DNA from: Clostridiales bacterium VE202-21
GTDB taxonomy: Bacteria; Bacillota; Clostridia; Lachnospirales; Lachnospiraceae
Assembly: GCA_000509105.1 (NCBI GenBank)
Contig: BAIF02000123.1
Coordinates: 18,827 to 82,826 of the forward strand
Direction: 5' to 3'
DNA length: 64,000 nt
A model generated the notes under the pieces. That model was not told where the DNA came from, did not search any database, and saw only the letters and a list, made by a program, of their open reading frames with translations. A program made the translations under genes and the position numbers. Positions 38,800 through 47,280 of the stretch are shown here, one piece after another (positions within the stretch are counted from its first letter, which is position 1; every line of letters starts with the position of its first letter).

Positions 38800-38880
38800 A
38801 TTAAGATAAGCCAGACCTCCTCGGCCAGTATGTTGACTTACCACGTATGCACTACGCTAATTACTCCCTCACGAACTCTT
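38800..38880 (-). ncRNA. Candidate yybP-ykoY manganese riboswitch upstream of mntP
   Basis: Between the promoter and the leader terminator the minus strand reads GAGGGAGTAATTAGC, GTCAACATACTGGCC and GAGGAGGTCTGGCTTATC. The GGGAGTA box and the paired loop-rich layout resemble the yybP-ykoY aptamer, which often controls mntP. Matching was by eye; I could not run a covariance model. Position before mntP and the following terminator are the stronger support. Confidence 0.65.
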
Positions 38881-38883
38881 AAT

Positions 38884-38912
38884 ATTCTACCATCACATCA
38901 AGAAAACTTCAA
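38884..38912 (-). promoter_or_regulatory. Promoter of the mntP leader
   Basis: On the minus strand TTGAAG (38907-38912) and TAGAAT (38884-38889) are separated by 17 bp, placing the RNA start just before the candidate aptamer. Confidence 0.6.
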
Positions 38913-39063
38913 GTATAAAATGTTTTTTGATGGGGGGAAGCCTAGCGTTGAACGAGACGGGGACAGACAAAAGCATACCGAAGAAAACACGCTGCGCATA
39001 GCCAGTTCACATCCGCTGCTCCCGCCCAGAGGCCCCAAATGAATGTATATTATCCTCCCGATT

Positions 39064-39119
39064 GGATGAACCAGCTTCATGACAGGGCTGCCGGGAAGGT
39101 ACTGGGGCTGTCATGAAGC
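39064..39119 (+). repeat. Solo box-hairpin, short relative of the large palindromes (copy E)
   Basis: ATTGGATGAACCA (39061-39073) matches the box of the large elements. It is followed directly by GCTTCATGACAG (39074-39085) pairing with CTGTCATGAAGC (39108-39119). The branched inner core is missing. The rest of the 38913-39153 gap shows no other feature. Confidence 0.65.
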
Positions 39120-39153
39120 GTCCCCATTTGCCAACAAGACGAAAACCCGTTAC

Positions 39154-40194
39154 CTATTCATCCTCGCTCTGCATTATGGTCACACCCTGCTTTTCAAATT
39201 TTACTTTTTTCCATACTTTTTCATGTTCTGTTATCTTTGTATCTTTTCTCCACTGTTCCAGGAGAGAATCGTACTGTTCCTGCTTTCTTTCCTCCACGAT
39301 GGATTCCTTCTTGGCGTCTGTGGCCTCCCTGTCCAGGTTGCTGGTCAGCTTTGCTACGTAGATTCCATTGTCAGATTCTACGATGCCGGTTACATCGCCT
39401 TCCTCCAGCGCATCTGCTGCCTTTACCAGGTCAGCCGTGGGCGATGTGGATTCGGAATCAAAGGTTGCTGTCTGTACTTCCAGACCGGCTTCGGATGCCG
39501 CTGCCTCCAAATCCCGACCGTCACTATCTTTTAGGTCTTCTGCAAACTCCTCTGCGGTTTCTTTCAGGGCCGACTTTTCATCGTCTGTCATGGCTTCTGA
39601 ATTACCTTCCTCATCTGTCTTATTATAGGAGAACAGCACATACTGCATACTCTTCTGCGCCGCTTCTTCGTCGGAAACCTCTTCGTCCACGCCTTCTTTC
39701 ATCGGAGCATTCATCTTTGCCTGAATGGTTGCCAGCTCCAGAAATGTCTTGACGTACTTCTCGTAACCGGAAACAACCTCTTTGTCCTCCAGCGTGTTGT
39801 CTTCCACAAAGGCTTCAGCGGCCTTCTTAATCGCCTTTTTATCATCGTCGGTCAGTTCCACTTGATAATCGGCCGCGTGCTGCTTCAGGAGATACATGTC
39901 CTCGATTGCTTTCAAGGTACTTTCCTTTGTCGTATCCTCATAGGTCTTGCCCTCTTCTACTTCCTGTGTCCACATGGCCTCGCCGGTGGTACCCATCATC
40001 CCGGCATAATATGTCTCATACTGCGCCTGCTGCATTCTTGCATAAAAATTGGCAACCCCCAGCACAATCTTGTCTTCTCCTACTTCGGCAACTACGGCAT
40101 CATTATTCATAGAGCGGCTGCACCCAGCCAGGGAAGATACCGCGATAAGGCCCGCAGCAGCCATTATCATCACTCTTTTTCTGAACTGTCCCAT
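39154..40194 (-). CDS. PrsA/SurA-like foldase lipoprotein
   Basis: A 346-residue lipoprotein. The signal peptide ends in the lipobox LAGC (cysteine near residue 25). A SurA-like N-terminal helical domain follows (about 30-170) and then a parvulin-like region with ADALEEGDVTGIVESDNGIY, where the PPIC core is somewhat degenerate. It should act outside the membrane in folding exported proteins. It lies 48 bp downstream of mfd on the same strand, with GGAGG before the ATG. Its enzymatic activity as a prolyl isomerase is uncertain. Confidence 0.82.
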   Translation of the reverse strand: MGQFRKRVMIMAAAGLIAVSSLAGCSRSMNNDAVVAEVGEDKIVLGVANFYARMQQAQYETYYAGMMGTTGEAMWTQEVEEGKTYEDTTKESTLKAIEDMYLLKQHAADYQVELTDDDKKAIKKAAEAFVEDNTLEDKEVVSGYEKYVKTFLELATIQAKMNAPMKEGVDEEVSDEEAAQKSMQYVLFSYNKTDEEGNSEAMTDDEKSALKETAEEFAEDLKDSDGRDLEAAASEAGLEVQTATFDSESTSPTADLVKAADALEEGDVTGIVESDNGIYVAKLTSNLDREATDAKKESIVEERKQEQYDSLLEQWRKDTKITEHEKVWKKVKFEKQGVTIMQSEDE

Positions 40195-40242
40195 AACATC
40201 CTCCTACGTACATTTTAACTTCATTATTATAGCTTGTTTTTC

Positions 40243-43200
40243 TTATTCTAACAAGCCTTTTATGTCATTTAACACCTTTTTCACCAATTCCAGCACGTTC
40301 TCATCCTTCTCCCGTCCGCTGCGTCCTTTCTTCTGGTACAGGAAGTACGGAGGATCATCTGCTTTGAACACCAGGCTCCCATGATAGGCCTGTAAAAGGC
40401 CCGGGATTTTCTGCGGCTGTACCTTCGCTTTTTCATACATGGTAAACTGATAAGCATCCCCTTTCTGCTCGACCGCGGTCACATAGGCGGAATGGGCAAG
40501 CGCTTTCAGACCTGCAATATTCAAAAGCTGCTGCACCTTCCTTGGAATATCCCCAAAACGGTCAATCAGTTCTTCTATCATATCATCCATCTCTTCCTCA
40601 TTCTCAATGCTGGCAATCCGTTTATATATATCCAGTTTCTGATATTCGTTCGGGATATAGGATTCCGGAATATAAGCGTCAATATTGAGGTCCATCGTTG
40701 TGGTGTAAACATCCTCCTCCATCTCGCCTTTGAGCTGCTTCACCGCTTCATTGAGCATCTTACAGTACAGATCGTATCCAACTGCCTCCATATGGCCGTG
40801 CTGCTCTTCCCCGAGAAGGTTGCCCGCTCCGCGGATCTCCAGATCCCGCATCGCGATCTTAAACCCGGAACCCAGATCCGTAAATTCCCGGATGGCCGCA
40901 AGGCGTTTTTCTGCCACTTCTTTGAGCATCTTATCCCTTCTGTACAATAAAAATGCATAGGCCATCCGGCTGGACCTGCCCACGCGCCCCCGGAGCTGAT
41001 ACAGCTGTGACAGCCCCAGGCGGTCCGCATCGTGGATAATCATGGTGTTCACGTTGGAGATGTCCAGTCCGGTCTCGATGATCGTTGTGGATACCAGAAC
41101 ATCAATATCCCCGTTGATAAAATCATACATAATGTTTTCCAACTGGCGTTCATTCATCTGTCCATGCGCGAAGGAAACGGCTGCGTCCGGCACCAGCTTC
41201 TGAATTCTCCCCGCCACATCCGCGATATCACTAACCCGGTTGTAAACATAGTATACCTGCCCGTCCCTGGACAGTTCCCTCTCTATAGCCTCCCGGACCA
41301 TCTCGTCATTGTATTCCATGACATAGGTCTGGATCGGCATTCTGTCCATAGGGGCCTCCTCCAGGACGCTCATATCCCGGATTCCGATCAGGCTCATATG
41401 GAGCGTCCTCGGGATCGGCGTTGCGGTCAGCGTCAGAACATCCACATTCTCCCGGAGCTTTTTGATCTTCTCTTTATGGGTAACACCAAAACGCTGTTCC
41501 TCATCGATCACGAGCAGCCCCAGGTCTTTAAACTGTACGTCCTTAGAAAGCACTCTGTGGGTGCCGATCACGATATCCACCAGCCCTTTTTTTAAATCCT
41601 CCACTGTCTTCTTTTGCTGAGCCGTTGTGCGGAACCGGCACAGAAGGTCTACCCTGACCGGAAAATCCCGCATCCGCTGCACAAAGGTATTGTAGTGCTG
41701 CTGGGCCAGAATCGTAGTCGGTACCAGATAGACCACCTGTTTTCCTTCCTGTACCGCCTTGAAAGCCGCCCGGATCGCGATCTCCGTCTTTCCGTAGCCC
41801 ACATCCCCGCAGATCAGCCGGTCCATGATCTTTTTGCTTTCCATGTCCCGCTTTGTGTCCGCAATCGCCTGCAGCTGGTCATCAGTCTCTTCGAAAGGAA
41901 ACATCTCCTCGAATTCCTTCTGCCACACGGTATCCGGTTCATATACAAATCCCTGGGACTCCTGTCTTGCCGCATAAAGCTCCACCAGATCCTTTGCCAC
42001 TGCCCTGACGGCCCTGCGCACCTGGCTCTTTGTTTTTGTCCACTGGCTGGTGCCCAGCTTGTTCAGCTTCGGTTTTTTCGCATCCGCACCGGCATACTTC
42101 TGGATCAGATCCAGCTGGGTAGCCAGAATATACAGCGCCCCACCGCCTGCATAAGAAATCTTCATATAATCCTTTGTTACTTTGTCGACTTCGATCTTCT
42201 CAATCCCCTGGTAGATCCCCAGACCGTGATTTTCATGGACGACATAGTCGCCTACCTTGAGTTCGGAAAAATTCTGGATTTTCTGGCCTTCATAGGTCCT
42301 GCGCCGTTTTTTGCGCTTCTGCTTTCCGAAAATATCCGTCTCGGATATCACCATAAACTTCAGCATCGGGTACTCGTACCCCTCCGCAACATGTCCGTAG
42401 GCAGCCATGATCTCCCCCGGCTGCACTTCCCGGTGCATATCCTCGCTGTAAAAACTACTCAGATCATAATCCCGCAGATCCTCGGCGAGCCGTCTTGCAC
42501 GGGTCCGGGAACCGGAAAGCAGTATCACCCGGTAACCGCTCCTTTTCAGGCGCTTCAGGTCTCTTGTTAGCATCTCGAAGCTGTTGTTGTACGGATTGAC
42601 CCCTTTCGTCTGCAGGCTGTAGGTATCCCGCACATGAAACCCGCCGCATTTAGATTCCAGCGTTGTCAGGCCGATGCCGTAATACTGATTCATCTTTTCT
42701 ACAATCACCTTCGTAGAAAAGATTTCCGGTTCCTCTTCCTCCTGCATTCCGGCTTCTTCCCTGTTTTTCCGGCTGTTCAGATACTCCTCTGCGGTCTCAT
42801 CCGCATGTTCTGCCAGACGCAGAGGCTCATCCAAAAACAACAGACTCTTTTCCTTTGGGAAATAATCCAGGAAAGAGACGCTTTTCCCGCGCTCTCCAAG
42901 GAATTCCGCTGCTGGATAAATGTCCACATCATCCAGGTTCTCGATCGACCGCTGGCTTTCCACATCAAAAGTCCGGATGGAATCCACCTCGTCCCCCCAC
43001 AGTTCAATGCGGACCGGTAGCTCCTCCGTCAGAGGGAACACATCCAGTATACCTCCCCTGACCGCATACTGCCCGGGGCCTTCGATCTCAACCTCCCGTT
43101 CGTAACCGATTGCGGAAAGCTTTTCCTGCAGCTTTATTAAATCCAGTGTCCCCGTCCCTTCCACATGAATCCTGCGTTTTGCAATTTCCCGCAGAGGAGG

Positions 43201-43602
43201 CATACCATCCAAAAAAGCGTCCATCGTTGTGATAACCGTGATTCCGCCCTTCCCCCGGCTCTCCATTTCCTCCGCCTCAAGTATGGCACGCACCACCTCC
43301 ATCCGCTGCTTAATCAGGTACTTTCCCTTGATGTCCGCATGGTAAAACAGAAGGTCCTTCGCCGGATACAGATACACATTATCATCCAGGAACCGGTATT
43401 CCTCATAAGCCTTCTTTGCCTTTTCATCACTGGAAAAAGCGATGATTTTATAATAACAACCATCGCTCAGTGCATACATTAAATGTGTTTTCTGGGAATT
43501 GACGCAGCCTGTAATCTGCAGAACCCCGCTGTTTTTCTTTCGTCTGCCGAATATCTCCTTGTACTCCGCCAGCTCGGCAAGCGGCGCTAAAAAAGCCTGC
43601 AT
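40243..43602 (-). CDS. mfd: Transcription-repair coupling factor Mfd
   Basis: An 1119-residue protein of full Mfd length. Domains in order: UvrB-like N-terminus (about 1-430), RNA-polymerase-interaction domain (LKVGDYVVHENHGLGIYQGI, near 455), RecG-like translocase with Walker A GDVGYGKTEIAIRAAF (near 600) and the LLVIDEEQRFGV box, a motif VI region GLSQLYQLRGRVGRS, and the TRCF C-terminal domain (about 985-1080). It removes stalled RNA polymerase and recruits UvrA. It follows pth by 5 bp, the common pth-mfd order of Firmicutes. Confidence 0.97.
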   Translation of the reverse strand: MQAFLAPLAELAEYKEIFGRRKKNSGVLQITGCVNSQKTHLMYALSDGCYYKIIAFSSDEKAKKAYEEYRFLDDNVYLYPAKDLLFYHADIKGKYLIKQRMEVVRAILEAEEMESRGKGGITVITTMDAFLDGMPPLREIAKRRIHVEGTGTLDLIKLQEKLSAIGYEREVEIEGPGQYAVRGGILDVFPLTEELPVRIELWGDEVDSIRTFDVESQRSIENLDDVDIYPAAEFLGERGKSVSFLDYFPKEKSLLFLDEPLRLAEHADETAEEYLNSRKNREEAGMQEEEEPEIFSTKVIVEKMNQYYGIGLTTLESKCGGFHVRDTYSLQTKGVNPYNNSFEMLTRDLKRLKRSGYRVILLSGSRTRARRLAEDLRDYDLSSFYSEDMHREVQPGEIMAAYGHVAEGYEYPMLKFMVISETDIFGKQKRKKRRRTYEGQKIQNFSELKVGDYVVHENHGLGIYQGIEKIEVDKVTKDYMKISYAGGGALYILATQLDLIQKYAGADAKKPKLNKLGTSQWTKTKSQVRRAVRAVAKDLVELYAARQESQGFVYEPDTVWQKEFEEMFPFEETDDQLQAIADTKRDMESKKIMDRLICGDVGYGKTEIAIRAAFKAVQEGKQVVYLVPTTILAQQHYNTFVQRMRDFPVRVDLLCRFRTTAQQKKTVEDLKKGLVDIVIGTHRVLSKDVQFKDLGLLVIDEEQRFGVTHKEKIKKLRENVDVLTLTATPIPRTLHMSLIGIRDMSVLEEAPMDRMPIQTYVMEYNDEMVREAIERELSRDGQVYYVYNRVSDIADVAGRIQKLVPDAAVSFAHGQMNERQLENIMYDFINGDIDVLVSTTIIETGLDISNVNTMIIHDADRLGLSQLYQLRGRVGRSSRMAYAFLLYRRDKMLKEVAEKRLAAIREFTDLGSGFKIAMRDLEIRGAGNLLGEEQHGHMEAVGYDLYCKMLNEAVKQLKGEMEEDVYTTTMDLNIDAYIPESYIPNEYQKLDIYKRIASIENEEEMDDMIEELIDRFGDIPRKVQQLLNIAGLKALAHSAYVTAVEQKGDAYQFTMYEKAKVQPQKIPGLLQAYHGSLVFKADDPPYFLYQKKGRSGREKDENVLELVKKVLNDIKGLLE

Positions 43603-43607
43603 ATTCT

Positions 43608-44186
43608 CTACTCTTCCTTCTTTTTCCGGTTATACTCATTCATTGCAGCCTGAATCTCACCGGATATTATCATCTCTATGGCATGAACCGCATTCCCATA
43701 ACCTTCCTCCATCAACTCGTGCTCCGCCTTGGTAAAATGTCCAAGTACATAGTCCGCCAGATCATATTTGGGCGGTTTCTCACCAACTCCTATTTTAATC
43801 CTGGGAAATACCTCACTTCCAAGATGAGCGATGATATTTTTGATTCCATTGTGGCCGCCGGCACTGCCTTTTGCACGGATGCGGAGCTTCCCGACCCCCA
43901 GGCTGACATCATCGTATATTACGATCAGTTCCTGTTCTTCATCAATCTTATAATATTCCACAAGGCTGATAATGCTCTCTCCACTCAGGTTCATATATGT
44001 CTGCGGTTTTGCCAGAATTACCTTCTGCCCGCCTATCACACCCTTGCCAATGAAGGCTCTGTGTTTTTTCGTGTCCACTGCTATATTATATTTCGAAGCA
44101 ATGGTATCTATCACTTCGAATCCCACATTATGTCTCGTACCTTCATATTGTCTGTCCGGATTTCCCAGACCTGCTATGATATACAT
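43608..44186 (-). CDS. pth: Peptidyl-tRNA hydrolase
   Basis: A 192-residue Pth. It starts MYIIAGLGNPDRQYEGTRHN, with the catalytic histidine in TRHN and the asparagine in GNP. LAKPQTYMNLSGESI and GSAGGHNGIKNI are also family signatures. It frees tRNA from dropped-off peptidyl-tRNA. The start at 44186 is set by AGAGGTG upstream and by family length; the frame extends to 44279 without support. Transcribed with mfd. Confidence 0.96.
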   Translation of the reverse strand: MYIIAGLGNPDRQYEGTRHNVGFEVIDTIASKYNIAVDTKKHRAFIGKGVIGGQKVILAKPQTYMNLSGESIISLVEYYKIDEEQELIVIYDDVSLGVGKLRIRAKGSAGGHNGIKNIIAHLGSEVFPRIKIGVGEKPPKYDLADYVLGHFTKAEHELMEEGYGNAVHAIEMIISGEIQAAMNEYNRKKKEE

Positions 44187-44359
44187 CCTTTTCACCTCTT
44201 CATTCTTATCCATTTTACAGGATGCCATTCTATTTGTCACGCAAAAGACGCGAATATTTTTTCCCTTCACGTCATACACTTATAAAAAGCGCAATGGACA
44301 GTTTTCCTTACCTGCCCATTACAGGGAAGTAAAATTGACTAACACGGGAGGTCTCTTCA

Positions 44360-44794
44360 ATGGGTTCCAAAACAAAAATTATTGTTCTGCATATGAAAGA
44401 AATCATCTATACGGCAGTCTTCGCGGCACTTGGCATTCTTCTGATCATACTGCTGATTGTCATGTTCCGTCCCGGCGGAAAAGATAAGAGTGCAGATGCG
44501 AAAAAGCAGTATACTCCGGGAGTCTATACCTCGACGCTGACGTTAAACAATACAAATCTAGAAGTGGAAGTATCCGTAGATGAATCCCATATCAATTCTA
44601 TCCGATTTTCCAATCTGGATGAGGCAATGACCACCATGTTTCCTCTGATTCAGCCGGCAATCGAAGATATAGCAGATCAGGTCTATGAGAAGCAGTCCCT
44701 GGAGGATATCTCACTGTCAGACGACACCCCCTATACATCCCAGGTTATTCTGGATGCCATAAAAGAGGCCACAGAAAAAGCCGCAGTGAAATGA
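44360..44794 (+). CDS. Membrane-anchored protein with FMN-binding-like domain
   Basis: A 144-residue protein with one N-terminal membrane segment (about residues 15-37) and an outer domain. The pattern YTPGVYTSTLTLNNTNLEVE ... INSIRF ... DTPYTSQVILDAIKEA resembles the FMN_bind fold of RnfG/NqrC-type proteins. The usual SGATYTS is replaced by DTPYTS, so covalent flavin attachment is doubtful. GGGAGG lies 7 nt before the ATG. It is divergent from pth. Function not assigned. Confidence 0.65.
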   Translation: MGSKTKIIVLHMKEIIYTAVFAALGILLIILLIVMFRPGGKDKSADAKKQYTPGVYTSTLTLNNTNLEVEVSVDESHINSIRFSNLDEAMTTMFPLIQPAIEDIADQVYEKQSLEDISLSDDTPYTSQVILDAIKEATEKAAVK

Positions 44795-44807
44795 TGCTGC
44801 GGCTTTT
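44776..44807 (+). terminator. Intrinsic terminator after the FMN-binding-like gene
   Basis: AAAAGCCGCAG pairs with CTGCGGCTTTT, ending in a T-rich tract. The left arm overlaps the last codons. The A-tract on the left makes it usable in both directions, so it may also stop the convergent 44834-45097 transcript. Confidence 0.8.
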
Positions 44808-44833
44808 GTGTTTCATTGCTTTAAGTATTCGGA

Positions 44834-45097
44834 TTAACCTTCCACAATCAAATATTGTCCGTTCGGAAGTGCAAAGACCTCGGACGCCTCTTCCAGTTCT
44901 TCGTCCGACATTCCATCCACGTCAATCCCGCTTTCCTCAAAATATTCCCTCACCTCATCAAGGGAATCCACGACTGCGGCCATGCAGTCCTCCAGGAAAG
45001 CCTCCGCTGCCTCGATGGTCTCTGCCACCGGCTCATCAAATAGCTGAGACTGCTTCTTTAGAAATGTAAGCAGACACTCATCATCATATTCATACAT
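44834..45097 (-). CDS. Small acidic conserved protein
   Basis: An 87-residue, strongly acidic protein beginning MYEYDDECLLTFLKKQSQLF and ending VFALPNGQYLIVEG. Similar small proteins occur in many Lachnospiraceae; some databases label them glyoxalase, but I see no such motif. AGGGAGGG precedes the ATG. It lies 18 bp after the HAD phosphatase gene and probably shares its transcript. Function unknown. Confidence 0.75.
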   Translation of the reverse strand: MYEYDDECLLTFLKKQSQLFDEPVAETIEAAEAFLEDCMAAVVDSLDEVREYFEESGIDVDGMSDEELEEASEVFALPNGQYLIVEG

Positions 45098-45115
45098 GAT
45101 TCTTTTCCCTCCCTT

Positions 45116-45769
45116 TTAAGTAATCAAATTCAGAATCTCCTCCGGAGAATCTACAACATGCACGGCTCCCGCCTCTGCAAGCGCAGCTCTTCCCCGAAAG
45201 CCCCAGGACACTCCTATGGTCTTCATCCCGGCTGCCCTGCCGGTTGCAATGTCCACTTCCGAATCGCCTACATACAGTGACTCTTCCGGCTCAGCCCCAA
45301 ACCTCCCGGCAATCTGCAGGGCGGCATAAGGATCCGGCTTTCTGGGTATGCCTTCTTTCTGGCCCTGAATCCATTGAAACGTATCCTTACCGAATATCTC
45401 TTCCACCACATGCACGGTCTGCCTGTCAGGTTTGTTGGACAGCACTGCCAGACAGATACCGCGCGCCTTCATGCCCTCCAGGAGCTTTAAGATACCGTCA
45501 TATGGTATTACATGATATGTGCAGTTAGCGTCAAATATACGGCCGTATATCTCCATTGCCTCGTCCAGCCTTTCCGGACCAGCCTTGGCGCTTTCCCACA
45601 ACGCCTTCTCCATCAATACCCTTGCTCCATTTCCCACAAACATGCGGCACTGTTCACTGGTGATCGGGGAAAGCCCCATCTCCTTCAATGTCTCATTCAC
45701 AGAAAAAGTCAGAGAATCCAACGTATCCGTTAAAGTTCCGTCTAAATCAAAAATGCATAGTTTATACAT
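45116..45769 (-). CDS. HAD-family phosphatase (phosphoglycolate phosphatase-like)
   Basis: A 217-residue HAD hydrolase with motif I IFDLDGTLTDTLDSLT, motif II LSNKPDRQ, the lysine in PRKPDPYAAL and motif IV YVGDSEVDIATGRAAGM. The helical cap between motifs I and II fits the Gph/PGP subfamily. It likely removes phosphate from a small phosphorylated metabolite, with phosphoglycolate the family default and not proven here. GGAGAGG precedes the ATG. Confidence 0.9.
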   Translation of the reverse strand: MYKLCIFDLDGTLTDTLDSLTFSVNETLKEMGLSPITSEQCRMFVGNGARVLMEKALWESAKAGPERLDEAMEIYGRIFDANCTYHVIPYDGILKLLEGMKARGICLAVLSNKPDRQTVHVVEEIFGKDTFQWIQGQKEGIPRKPDPYAALQIAGRFGAEPEESLYVGDSEVDIATGRAAGMKTIGVSWGFRGRAALAEAGAVHVVDSPEEILNLIT

Positions 45770-45899
45770 GGTTCCTCTCCATACCCTCCTTTAGTCTACG
45801 TTTATAATAGTATGAAGTCATGGAAATTTCAACCATAAAATACAGGGATTCTATATATTTTTGTTTCAGTGCAGGGCCCTGGTATGCATAGCAGTTATT

Positions 45900-46679
45900 T
45901 TAGCCCAGCAGATACTGTTTCATGACCTTGAGCGCATTTTTCTCCAGCCGGCTCACCTGAGCCTGGGATATTTTAATCTCCTCTGCGACTTCCATCTGCG
46001 TTTTTCCCTCGAAAAACCTTAAGGTAATGATATAGCGTTCCCTTTCATTCAGGCGTTCCATAGCAGCCTCAAGGGACAGCTCCTCCACCCAGTTTTCTTC
46101 TTTATTTTTTTTGTCACTGACCTGATCCATCACGTAAAGCGTGTCGCCGCCATCGCTATATACTGGTTCATGCAGGCTCATCGGCATCTGAATCGCGTCC
46201 AGTGCAAAGACGATATCCTCTTTTGAGATTCCGATCTCCTCGGCAATCTCCTGCACGGTAGGTTCTTTCAGATGTTTCTTCATGTAGCCTTCCTTTGCGT
46301 AAATTGCTTTATAGGCCGTATCACGCAGGGAGCGGCTGACCCGGATGGAATTATTATCCCGCAGATATCTCCTGATTTCTCCGATAATCATGGGCACCGC
46401 ATAAGTAGAGAACTTCACCAGTCTGTCCGGGTCAAAATGATCCACCGCCTTCATCAGCCCCACGCAGCCAATCTGAAACAGGTCATCCGCATTTTCGTTG
46501 CTGTTGGAAAACCGCTTGATCACACTCAAAACGAGGCGGAGATTGCCCTTAATATATTCCTCACGGGCCTCCTCATCTCCTGCCTTGATTCTCACAAACA
46601 AAGCTTCTTTTTCTTCTTCCTTTAAGAGCGGAAGCTTCGCCGTATTAACCCCACACAATTCAACTTTATTCAGTGCCAT
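45900..46679 (-). CDS. sigG: Sporulation sigma factor SigG
   Basis: A 259-residue sigma-70 family protein matching SigG. The N-terminus NKVELCGVNTAKLPLL is the sigma-G type. Region 2 has NADDLFQIGCVGLMKAVDHF and RLVKFSTYAVPMIIGEIRRY; region 4 ends SQAQVSRLEKNALKVMKQYL. It directs late forespore gene expression, so the organism should be a spore former. AGGAGGG is 10 nt before the ATG. Unlike the common order, no spoIIGA or sigE lies beside it in this window. Confidence 0.95.
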   Translation of the reverse strand: MALNKVELCGVNTAKLPLLKEEEKEALFVRIKAGDEEAREEYIKGNLRLVLSVIKRFSNSNENADDLFQIGCVGLMKAVDHFDPDRLVKFSTYAVPMIIGEIRRYLRDNNSIRVSRSLRDTAYKAIYAKEGYMKKHLKEPTVQEIAEEIGISKEDIVFALDAIQMPMSLHEPVYSDGGDTLYVMDQVSDKKNKEENWVEELSLEAAMERLNERERYIITLRFFEGKTQMEVAEEIKISQAQVSRLEKNALKVMKQYLLG

Positions 46680-46814
46680 AATATAAACCCTCCTAGATGA
46701 AAATTTGAATCTAGTAAAATCATTCTCAATCTGAAGGCGGGTTATTCGAAGATGCGCAAATTAAAAAAAGTTTTAGACCTTGACAAATGAAAGGGGGAAT
46801 TGATGAAGGGGGGC

Positions 46815-47118
46815 GCGAAATGAAGGGAGAGACGCAAGCCTCCCAAGTGCACATATGCCGTTTCGATATGCGGACGCGGACCTAAGAAATTCTAGGAAGC
46901 CGGCAGCTAAAAAAAGCAGGGCACCGGCGGCACATCACGAGAAATCCGATGATTTCTCGCGCTGGGCCGCCTAATTTTGTGATTCGGTGATCACAAAATT
47001 TCCCTACTTTTTCGGCTGCCGGCTTCCAAGAATTTCTAAGATCCGCTTTAGCACCTCGAAACGGCATATGTGCACTTGGGAGGCTTGCGTCTCTCCCTTC
47101 ATTTCGCTGAGTGCATCC
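46815..47118 (-). repeat. Large palindromic element, copy C (reverse orientation)
   Basis: A perfect 52-bp inverted repeat (46815-46866 with 47056-47107) with the box GGATGCACTCA on the minus strand at 47108-47118. The inner stem is 46876-46921 with 47001-47046. The core has a hairpin at 46973-47000 and the helix GGCGGC/GCCGCC around a 4x4 loop (CCAG/ATGT on the minus strand), an 11-bp helix and ATCG loop. The 46680-46814 gap before it shows no other feature. Confidence 0.9.
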
Positions 47119-47142
47119 AATCGGTAGTTATGATTGTCAACT

Positions 47143-47255
47143 CGGGAGGCTCGGAACCGGGGCAGCGTATTGATTCGCTTGTGGAACCAAAAATCTGCAT
47201 TCATTTATCAATGGAAAGAACGAATTCATACACTGCCCCCGTTTGGAGCCCTCCT
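47143..47255. repeat. Imperfect palindrome between copies C and D
   Basis: Arms of about 37 bp (47143-47180 and 47219-47255) match each other at roughly three quarters of positions, sharing GGGGCAG-type cores. It is centred between the inverted boxes of copies C and D (GCATCCAATCGG at 47113 and CCGATTGGATGC at 47275). It may be a decayed third element. Confidence 0.5.
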
Positions 47256-47280
47256 GACGAACTGTTCTTGCCTGCCGATT

